This document shows positions 29,491 to 38,404 of a stretch of 52,366 nt of DNA, piece by piece. Source of the stretch: Blattamonas nauphoetae (Eukaryota > Preaxostyla > Oxymonadida); assembly GCA_033064195.1 (NCBI GenBank), contig JARBJD010000433.1:1-52366 (forward strand). Reading direction: 5' to 3'. The position numbers and the translations under genes were made by a program. The notes below the pieces were generated by a model that did not search any database, was not told the origin of the DNA, and was given only the letters and a program-made list of their open reading frames with translations. Each line of letters starts with the position of its first letter. Within the stretch, counting starts at the first letter, position 1.

Positions 29491-31915
29491 GTTACATCCA
29501 ATGCGCGATCAAGTTGTGAGTTTCATTGTATTGTTGATACGCTAGTCACCAAGGGGATGATCCTCACCATTTCACAAGTTCTATCAAAATTTAAGAGAGA
29601 GAAACAATAAAAGAAGAAGAGCAAACCAGAGTTACATCCAATGCGCGATCAAGTTGTGAGTTTCATTGTATTGTTGATACGCTAGTCACCAAGGGGATGA
29701 TCCTCACCATTTCACAAGTTCTATCAAAATTTAAGAGAGAGAAACAATAAAAGAAGAAGAGCAAACCAGAGTTACATCCAATGCGCGATCAAGTTGTGAG
29801 TTTCATTGTATTGTTGATACGCTAGTCACCAAGGGGATGATCCTCACCATTTCACAAGTTCTATCAAAATTTAAGAGAGAGAAACAATAAAAGAAGAAGA
29901 GCAAACCAGAGTTACATCCAATGCGCGATCAAGTTGTGAGTTTCATTGTATTGTTGATACGCTAGTCACCAAGGGGATGATCCTCACCATTTCACAAGTT
30001 CTATCAAAATTTAAGAGAGAGAAACAATAAAAGAAGAAGAGCAAACCAGAGTTACATCCAATGCGCGATCAAGTTGTGAGTTTCATTGTATTGTTGATAC
30101 GCTAGTCACCAAGGGGATGATCCTCACCATTTCACAAGTTCTATCAAAATTTAAGAGAGAGAAACAATAAAAGAAGAAGAGCAAACCAGAGTTACATCCA
30201 ATGCGCGATCAAGTTGTGAGTTTCATTGTATTGTTGATACGCTAGTCACCAAGGGGATGATCCTCACCATTTCACAAGTTCTATCAAAATTTAAGAGAGA
30301 GAAACAATAAAAGAAGAAGAGCAAACCAGAGTTACATCCAATGCGCGATCAAGTTGTGAGTTTCATTGTATTGTTGATACGCTAGTCACCAAGGGGATGA
30401 TCCTCACCATTTCACAAGTTCTATCAAAATTTAAGAGAGAGAAACAATAAAAGAAGAAGAGCAAACCAGAGTTACATCCAATGCGCGATCAAGTTGTGAG
30501 TTTCATTGTATTGTTGATACGCTAGTCACCAAGGGGATGATCCTCACCATTTCACAAGTTCTATCAAAATTTAAGAGAGAGAAACAATAAAAGAAGAAGA
30601 GCAAACCAGAGTTACATCCAATGCGCGATCAAGTTGTGAGTTTCATTGTATTGTTGATACGCTAGTCACCAAGGGGATGATCCTCACCATTTCACAAGTT
30701 CTATCAAAATTTAAGAGAGAGAAACAATAAAAGAAGAAGAGCAAACCAGAGTTACATCCAATGCGCGATCAAGTTGTGAGTTTCATTGTATTGTTGATAC
30801 GCTAGTCACCAAGGGGATGATCCTCACCATTTCACAAGTTCTATCAAAATTTAAGAGAGAGAAACAATAAAAGAAGAAGAGCAAACCAGAGTTACATCCA
30901 ATGCGCGATCAAGTTGTGAGTTTCATTGTATTGTTGATACGCTAGTCACCAAGGGGATGATCCTCACCATTTCACAAGTTCTATCAAAATTTAAGAGAGA
31001 GAAACAATAAAAGAAGAAGAGCAAACCAGAGTTACATCCAATGCGCGATCAAGTTGTGAGTTTCATTGTATTGTTGATACGCTAGTCACCAAGGGGATGA
31101 TCCTCACCATTTCACAAGTTCTATCAAAATTTAAGAGAGAGAAACAATAAAAGAAGAAGAGCAAACCAGAGTTACATCCAATGCGCGATCAAGTTGTGAG
31201 TTTCATTGTATTGTTGATACGCTAGTCACCAAGGGGATGATCCTCACCATTTCACAAGTTCTATCAAAATTTAAGAGAGAGAAACAATAAAAGAAGAAGA
31301 GCAAACCAGAGTTACATCCAATGCGCGATCAAGTTGTGAGTTTCATTGTATTGTTGATACGCTAGTCACCAAGGGGATGATCCTCACCATTTCACAAGTT
31401 CTATCAAAATTTAAGAGAGAGAAACAATAAAAGAAGAAGAGCAAACCAGAGTTACATCCAATGCGCGATCAAGTTGTGAGTTTCATTGTATTGTTGATAC
31501 GCTAGTCACCAAGGGGATGATCCTCACCATTTCACAAGTTCTATCAAAATTTAAGAGAGAGAAACAATAAAAGAAGAAGAGCAAACCAGAGTTACATCCA
31601 ATGCGCGATCAAGTTGTGAGTTTCATTGTATTGTTGATACGCTAGTCACCAAGGGGATGATCCTCACCATTTCACAAGTTCTATCAAAATTTAAGAGAGA
31701 GAAACAATAAAAGAAGAAGAGCAAACCAGAGTTACATCCAATGCGCGATCAAGTTGTGAGTTTCATTGTATTGTTGATACGCTAGTCACCAAGGGGATGA
31801 TCCTCACCATTTCACAAGTTCTATCAAAATTTAAGAGAGAGAAACAATAAAAGAAGAAGAGCAAACCAGAGTTACATCCTATGCGCGATCAAGTTGTGAG
31901 TTTCATTGTATTGTT
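29491..31915 (+). repeat. 140-bp tandem array, left arm: 17 full units plus a partial one
   Basis: Unit starts (GTTACATCCAATGCGCGATC) recur exactly every 140 bp from 29491 to 31871. The units look identical by eye; the final partial unit has one change (CCT for CCA) and breaks off at TTGTTG. Each unit holds an ATG with a 14-codon frame (MRDQVVS...), a GTGAGT splice-donor-like sequence 15 bp after it, and a purine-rich stretch. The array lies between the arm promoter and the transposase. Confidence 0.97.
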
Positions 31916-31962
31916 GGTTTCCTCTGTGCACTTTTTTTAAAATTATGATTTGATCCTCTTTG

Positions 31963-33614
31963 ATGACTCATTTCCGAATCAACGAGTACACCCCTCATCT
32001 GGGACAGTCTTTTGACTCTTCAGATGATGCTCGGCAATTCTTTTGGTTATATGCGTCCTCACATCGTTTTTCCCTAAATTCAAGCTCCGAACTTCGCAGA
32101 AAACCGTTCTGGAAACTCCAAAACCGAACACTCTTACGATTACATGTGCAACAGAAGAATGTGGTTTCAAAGCGTGGATTCAAGAGGATCAGACAAAAGT
32201 GGATCCTTCGTAAACTAAACGAAGAACATAAAAATGCTCCCTGCGGAAAGCCGGCAAAAATTCCAACGACCATCCTCTCGAAAACAATTGCAGACAACGC
32301 CCCCAGTTCTGCTTTGTGTTCTTGTCGTGCAACACAAGAAATTGTGAAAACTCAATTCGGAGCATCTGTGTCACTTGAAAGTGCTCGACTCGTCAAAAAT
32401 GATGTGAAAGCTCAGCGAACAATTCCAAAGAGCGAAGAATGGAGTCGTTTAGAATCAGTTCTGAAAGAACTCTGCTGTGAAAACAATGAAAGTAACTATC
32501 AAATCAATTCAAACGACAGTCATTTTGTCTCTTGCTTCATAACCACACCGAAAGCTGATACAATTCTGCAGAACTGCCTTCCTCTCATTTGTGTTGATGC
32601 TACTTGGTTCAGATGGGAATTCAAACAGTGCCTCTTTCTCATGACAACCGTTGATGCTCTCAACCATGTCCACATTCTTGCCCTTGGAATCGCATCAGGA
32701 GAAACTTTTTTGAATTGGAGTGGGTTTTTCAGGTTCACTCTTCAGAATATCCCGTCTTTGAAAAATCCTATCACGATTATCAGCGATCGAGGATCAGCTC
32801 TTGTTCCAGCTATTCTCACCTCGTTCCCGAACCATGATCATCACTATTGTGTGTATCATCTCTCGAACAATCTCAAGCATCACCTTGATGGTCAAGACAA
32901 AATAAAAATCGAAGATGCAGTCTCGTCTCTGTTTTTGGCTTCAAGAGCGGAAACATCTCTCGAACATTCACAAATCATGATGAAGTTAGCTGAAAGAAAC
33001 CCTGAAGCATACACATACCTTGACAGTATCGACAAATCCAAATGGACAGTATCACATTTTCGTCTCCCATGTTTTGGGAGAATAACCAGTCAAACTGTTG
33101 AGATTCAGAACGCTCGGCTCCTTCCATTTCGAGATCTCCTTCCGTCTTCCTTTTCACACATTTTTACATTCAATTTCTCGAAACCCACCTCAAGTTCTGG
33201 GATGAGATTGCTGGTCTGACCACTGACATTCCTGTGACATCCACATCGCTTGTTCACTCCCAACAACTAAAAGCAACCTCGTTAAATGCGGTTCATGTGG
33301 ATGGAGGTGATTATCAAGTCTATTCTTTGGATAAGAATGAAGGGATGCCAGTGAAGCTGAAACAAGGCGTACTCAACTGCGAATGTGATTGGTTTAAGTT
33401 AAGAACCCTCCCATGTCAACATACTCTGGCAGTTTGTATGAAATTCGGTCTCAGTTCGACTCTGAACTATCCACTCTTTCTTCAAACACAATCTCTGAAG
33501 AACATTGCTGCAGCCAATCCAGTGGCTGTCTGTCTCAATCTCCAACAATTCGAGATTGGTTCTCTTCAACCACCAAAACTCCAATACGAACAAACACAAA
33601 ACATCGAATTCTAA
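31963..33614 (+). CDS. MULE-1 transposase (DDE, SWIM zinc finger), one frame interruption
   Basis: From the ATG at 31963 the first frame runs to 33219 and shows an N-terminal FAR1-like segment (FDSSDDARQFFWLYASSH), the MULE catalytic core with Asp 212 (CVDATWF), Asp 275 (ISDRGSAL), the C/H pair in HYCVYHLSNN, and a candidate third acidic residue Glu 380 (TSQTVEIQNARL). The remainder lies in another frame (to the TAA at 33612-33614) and holds a complete SWIM finger, CECDWFKLRTLPCQH, at about 33378-33422. The frames meet in the T run at 33151-33154, where one lost T would explain the change; a slippage event or sequence error is possible. The protein would cut and join MULE ends in the nucleus. 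Length (about 550 residues) is at the short end for MULE transposases. Confidence 0.9.
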
Positions 33615-34394
33615 GCCAAGGTGAATGGGAAAAGCCTATTGAGAAGAAGAAAAGAACAGAATCGAGCAAAGATCGCTCAAATTCAGACAAAAAGAGAAAA
33701 AAAGGAAGGAAAGAACGAAGAAAGAGAAGATGAATCATGAAGAGAAGAAGAAAGATTCTGAAGACACAGTGACAAAATTTTGAGCCAAAATCAGCTCGAA
33801 CAAGTACAAAAAAAGAAGAAAGAAAAGAATTACAACCATTTCACTCTCCATTTACTCAAAATTATGCTTTGCTAAACAAGACTAATTAGAAATGGTAAAC
33901 CAGAAGGTTCCTACCAATAAGACATCGTTGGTCCAGTAAATGATTGGCAGCTTGGCGGAAACAGTGTCGTCATCAGTGTTACTCGGAGCGAATGGCCACC
34001 ATGGGCTTCAAACTCCGCACCTAGACACATTATTCCTACGCCCCAAACGAGATGGGCTTCGAACCCTGAACCGCGGAGTTTCACGTCGAGGAGAACCTTA
34101 AGGTCTAGCCCTTTCTGATCAGGCTTTCTTAAAGAAGTGTCTACTTTCAGGCACCTTTATACCCAAATTCAACAAATGTGATTAAGGGAAGATCATTCAA
34201 CCTGTTAAAGATCGAGAGAAACGATGTGCCATAAAGTGAGGAGATATGAAGAAAAGAGAGGAAGTGGGATATGGAGAATGAAGTGATATGAAGCAGAAGT
34301 CTTCGAATAAATCAGTAAAAACCAAAGCTTGTGGGATAAAAGTGGAAAAAATGCTAGGGAACAGGAAGACACCAACAAGAGGTGAGATTATTGA
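33615..34394 (+). other. MULE-1 interior without a gene
   Basis: A/G-rich DNA after the transposase, probably its 3' UTR at first. Around 34001-34065 the sequence ATGGGCTTC(A/G)AA occurs twice; on the minus strand one copy matches the pol III B-box GGTTCGAAGCC (34055-34065), but no tRNA fold can be drawn. No other feature is seen. Confidence 0.5.
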
Positions 34395-35520
34395 CACTCA
34401 GGTTTGTATTTCTCTCTGCATTGATTCTCCGTCTCTAATTTGAATAGATCGTGCGGAATGGTGAGGCTCTATTGGACAGAGATATGTGAGCCAGCAAGAC
34501 GGCCTAAGTCACAACGTGGTCGCGCATTGGATGTAACTCTGGTTTGCTCTTCTTCTTTTATTGTTTCTCTCTCTTAAATTTTGATAGAACTTGTGAAATG
34601 GTGAGGATCATCCCTTGGTGACTAGCGTATCAACAATACAATGAAACTCACAACTTGATCGCGCATTGGATGTAACTCTGGTTTGCTCTTCTTCTTTTAT
34701 TGTTTCTCTCTCTTAAATTTTGATAGAACTTGTGAAATGGTGAGGATCATCCCCTTGGTGACTAGCGTATCAACAATACAATGAAACTCACAACTTGATC
34801 GCGCATTGGATGTAACTCTGGTTTGCTCTTCTTCTTTTATTGTTTCTCTCTCTTAAATTTTGATAGAACTTGTGAAATGGTGAGGATCATCCCCTTGGTG
34901 ACTAGCGTATCAACAATACAATGAAACTCACAACTTGATCGCGCATTGGATGTAACTCTGGTTTGCTCTTCTTCTTTTATTGTTTCTCTCTCTTAAATTT
35001 TGATAGAACTTGTGAAATGGTGAGGATCATCCCCTTGGTGACTAGCGTATCAACAATACAATGAAACTCACAACTTGATCGCGCATTGGATGTAACTCTG
35101 GTTTGCTCTTCTTCTTTTATTGTTTCTCTCTCTTAAATTTTGATAGAACTTGTGAAATGGTGAGGATCATCCCCTTGGTGACTAGCGTATCAACAATACA
35201 ATGAAACTCACAACTTGATCGCGCATTGGATGTAACTCTGGTTTGCTCTTCTTCTTTTATTGTTTCTCTCTCTTAAATTTTGATAGAACTTTGTGAAATG
35301 GTGAGGATCATCCCCTTGGTGACTAGCGTATCAACAATACAATGAAACTCACAACTTGATCGCGCATTGGATGTAACTCTGGTTTGCTCTTCTTCTTTTA
35401 TTGTTTCTCTCTCTTAAATTTTGATAGAACTTGTGAAATGGTGAGGATCATCCCCTTGGTGACTAGCGTATCAACAATACAATGAAACTCACAACTTGAT
35501 CGCGCATTGGATGTAACTCT
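34395..35520 (-). repeat. 140-bp tandem array, right arm: seven units plus one degenerate inner unit
   Basis: The unit recurs on the minus strand with landmarks (GCGCATTGGATG, + strand) at 34522, 34661, 34801, 34941, 35081, 35221, 35362 and 35502. One unit lacks a C and another has an extra T. The innermost stretch 34395-34520 is a clearly diverged copy of the same unit. Confidence 0.95.
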
Positions 35521-36014
35521 TGTTTTCTCTTTCGCATTCCATCTCGCGTTCTCTTATATACCTTTTGCACAGGCCGTCCAGTCACTCTTATTAACTCACC
35601 TCTATTTTCAACTCTACTTCTGAGCAGTCGTTTTCCGTAAGCACCTTGGCCCTTCCACTCCCTATTTCTACTTTCTTTCTACCACCATCTTGCTCTTTTC
35701 TTCTTCTATTCTCTCTTTTTATCTTTCGTCATGATCTTTCCATCCCTCTGTCTTGGACCGTGTTTGTAGTTCATTTTTCCTCGTTTATTGGGTTTTGTAT
35801 CTCATGAACTCTTTTCTGATTGGTTTTCAGGCTTTTCCTAAAATCCAGAATTTTGGACACCTAACCTCCTATTTTGGCAGACAGGTGTCCAGAATCTGGG
35901 GGTGTCCAAATCCTGGGAATTTTTTCGAAAATTGATCCAAAATTTTGGACACCTTTGACAGGTGTCCACTTTTCTGGAAAAGAGATCTTAGGTGTCCAAA
36001 ATTTTGGACAGCTC
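35521..36014 (-). repeat. MULE-1 right outer terminal inverted repeat
   Basis: Mirror of 28994-29490 with a few small differences within the outer 120 bp; it carries the same TATA element and GGACAC motifs. Confidence 0.9.
35554..35560 (-). promoter_or_regulatory. TATA-like element in the right arm, facing inward
   Basis: Mirror copy of the left element (TTATATA on the + strand). It would drive antisense transcription toward the transposase. Confidence 0.4.
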
Positions 36015-36023
36015 AACTGGGGG
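36015..36023. repeat. MULE-1 right target site duplication
   Basis: AACTGGGGG. Its last five bases are also the first five bases of the MITE at 36019. Confidence 0.93.
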
Positions 36024-36698
36024 TCGATTCGTCGTAACGTGATGGTGATAAGCTGATTGTGATTTCTTCTCCACATCACATCGTATATTATCGTAAAATA
36101 CTTCTTTTTGTCAAACAAATCTTAATTCGTGAGAAAACGACCCACTTTCTTTTTTCGATTTTGCCTTCATTTGTCCAACTTACTTTCATTATGAGTAAAT
36201 TCTGCACATAAACAGCAGAAAATGAAGATTTTCAATCGTTCGAGATTGTCTCTGTTTCGATTCTCTGTGTGTGTGGACAGATCTCGAGGGTTGAGCTTTT
36301 GTTTCCCCATATCCTTCCAATCACTTCATTCATTCATTAAAAATAGGCATCTTACTCAAAATAGTTTCTGAAAGAAAATGTGAAATGTGTGAAGTCAGTA
36401 TCCAGAAAAAGAACATCGAAAGACAACTCTCGAGATCTGTCCACACACACAGAGAATCGAAACAGAGACAATCTCGAACGATTGAAAATCTTCATTTTCT
36501 GCTGTTTATGTGCAGAATTTACTCATAATGAAAGTAAGTTGGACAAATGAAGGCAAAATCGAAAAAAGAAAGTGGGTCGTTTTCTCACGAATTAAGATTT
36601 GTTTGACAAAAAGAAGTATTTTACGATAATATACGATGTGATGTGGAGAAGAAATCACAATCAGCTTATCACCATCACGTTACGACGAATCGACCCCC
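36019..36698. mobile_element. Foldback MITE with 270-bp inverted arms
   Basis: Arms 36019-36288 and 36429-36698 are inverted copies of equal length, starting GGGGGTCGATTCGTCG, and enclose a 140-bp unique centre with no coding capacity. The flanks share AACT (36015-36018 and 36699-36702; also the bases at 28985-28988 before MULE-1), suggesting a 4-bp target duplication. No transposase for this family is in the window, so the superfamily is uncertain. Confidence 0.85.
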
Positions 36699-37407
36699 AA
36701 CTGAAGGAAATTCTGCGATGAAATGGCAGGTGAGTGATATGTTGGTTTCTGAGACAGACAAGATGAGATGTGAGATGGTGAAGAGATGATGAAATGAATG
36801 GTGTGTGTTGAACTGCAGAGACAGACTGAATCAGTTGAAGAGAACCAGAAGCAACACAAAACAGGATCAGTCGAGACACGCTCACATCTGACCACGCCAC
36901 TCTCTTCACGAAACGAGGAGAGAGGAACACAGCCAGCGACGAGAATGCGGACGAGAACTGTTGTGAAGATGAGGTTGGTGGAAGAAAACAGAAGAGGGAT
37001 GAAATGGTTGGCCGAAAAGGAGTGTTCAGTAGCACAATCAGACAGTGTGTTCGTTGAGTGTCTGATTCGACGGACAGGAAGCTCTTCGGTGCTGAAAAGA
37101 AAACAAAAAAGGGAAATCAGGGAAAACAAAGACTTTATAGTGAGGGTAATGTTGCAATGATAACGAAAGATGATTCATCGGGAGAAATGAAGAGGCGATT
37201 CGGGACGAAAAATCAACTGAAAAAAGTTCATGACGTGTGAAACGACTGAAATCGTTCTCCAACAAAAAGGAAGGAAGCTGTGAATAGGACGAGGCTGGTT
37301 GACGAGTGTGATTGACCAGACTCGTGATCACCAGCGACACCAGCGAGAACGTGAGGATCTGATTCGTCCATCTGTGAATCATCGCTGAGAGAGTTCGATG
37401 AATGCGG
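36699..37407 (-). other. 3' flank of pseudogene A'
   Basis: Aligns with 6309 to about 6925 in inverted orientation. It contains a copy-specific stretch around 37080-37160 absent from the other copy. No gene is seen. Confidence 0.6.
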
Positions 37408-38148
37408 TCAAATCGGAGCTGCTGCTGTCCTCTTCTTCAGCTGGTCCTGAATCGACTCCGCCTCACCACTTGTCAGCTGTTCTGTTTTCTGACCAATCTC
37501 AATCAGCTTTTCCTCAACTGTCGAGAGTGTTGGCCGAGCTGTCTTGTCGACATCCAGACATTCCGAAATCAGCTCTTTCATTTCAGTCATCACGTTTGTC
37601 ATGTTTGGCCTTGTTCCTGTTCCCAGCTGACGTTGCGCGTTGATCCCATCAATCTCTCCAAACGGAACGATCCCTGTCTCCATCTCCAACAGGACAAGGC
37701 CCAAGCTAAAAACCGACGCTTTCACAAGATCCTCCTTGATCCTCCCTTCCGCAGTGTCTCTCGTCTTGTCTGTCTCGCCCAGTTCAGGCGCCACCCATCG
37801 CTGCAGATTGTCGTTGTCGTACGAACTGATTGCGTCAAGGTGTTGATGATGTGGTGTTGGGTGAGGTTCGTTCGCGTTGGGTGGGTGGAGTGGGTGTTTG
37901 TCGGGAGGCACAGTGGCTGTCTCTTCCACCTTCAGAAAAACTTGGTCCTCCGTTCCGAGCAAGATCCGGTGCGGATTCAACTTGCTCAGGAATCGCTGAA
38001 GAGTGTCCTCCTTCGACATCCGCTTCAGACCCTCAATAATCTCAAACGCAATCTGGAAGCGAGGCAGAGGAGGGGCATTCGGAGCTGGTTTGTGGATTCG
38101 AGTGTGGAGCGAGTGGCGCGTGTCCACAACACACATCTCGAACGATCC
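37408..38148 (-). pseudogene. A' 3' piece: pseudokinase tail of the inverted gene A paralogue
   Basis: Encodes the last 240 or so residues of the receptor, nearly identical to 5568-6308, including RWVAPELGE, FSLGLVLLEM and ARPT, and stops at the same TGA. The kinase-dead positions are the same as in gene A. It is cut from its membrane segment by MULE-2, whose target duplication begins at 38149. Without an upstream start or signal it is unlikely to be made as a receptor. Confidence 0.9.
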
Positions 38149-38157
38149 ATCGCATCT
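38149..38157. repeat. MULE-2 left target site duplication
   Basis: ATCGCATCT, identical to 41536-41544. The uninterrupted site is seen in gene A near 5559-5567. Confidence 0.93.
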
Positions 38158-38250
38158 GGGTAGGTCTAGACTCAGATCCGAAAAAGTCTAGACGCAGATC
38201 TGCAGATCGGTCTAGGCGCAGATCTCTTGGTCTACAGGCAGATCTGTCAT
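38158..38250 (+). repeat. MULE-2 left terminal inverted repeat
   Basis: 93 bp matching the reverse complement of 41443-41535 with a few mismatches; rich in AGATCTG and TCTAGAC palindromes. Confidence 0.9.
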
Positions 38251-38404
38251 TATCCCTGTATTTTCGACTTATTATCACATTTTATTCTTCTACAACCTAT
38301 ATACAGACATCACATCATGTTTTTTGGCTTTTGAAACCACTTCACTACATTATTCCATTCAATGTTGGGATCTGACCAAAGGATCCTGGGTTGATCAAGT
38401 CTAA

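Larger units (their letters stand above)
28994..36014 (+). mobile_element. MULE-1: Mutator-like DNA transposon, 7021 bp, with transposase
   Basis: The ends are inverted: both read GAGCTGTCCAAAATTTTGG inward, and each outer arm is about 495 bp of matching sequence, followed by inward tandem arrays of a 140-bp unit in mirrored orientation. It is flanked by a perfect 9-bp direct repeat AACTGGGGG (28985-28993 and 36015-36023), the target duplication length typical of the Mutator superfamily. The interior holds a DDE transposase with a SWIM zinc finger. The near identity of the arms suggests recent activity; the transposase reading frame is interrupted once, so this copy may not be autonomous. Confidence 0.93.

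Noticed and set aside
29491-31915. CRISPR-like regular array
   Set aside because: The 140-bp units are contiguous with no variable spacers, and the unit is shared in mirror orientation with the other arm of a eukaryotic transposon. It is a satellite array.
33615-33733. Lys/Arg-rich tail as a nuclear localisation extension of the transposase
   Set aside because: It lies in a third frame beyond the TAA that ends the SWIM frame; no support for joining it.
34001-34075. Possible tRNA or tRNA-derived SINE on the minus strand (GGTTCGAAGCC matches a pol III B-box)
   Set aside because: No acceptor stem, anticodon arm or A-box could be placed; only an 11-base match remains.
28994-36014. LTR retroelement or Polinton
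   Set aside because: The ends are inverted, the duplication is 9 bp, and the only protein is a DDE/SWIM transposase; there is no reverse transcriptase, capsid or type B polymerase.
37038-37382. 114-codon minus-strand frame near A' resembling the 6334-6591 frame
   Set aside because: Similar only because the two flanks are duplicated DNA; phase is lost partway, so it is not under coding constraint.
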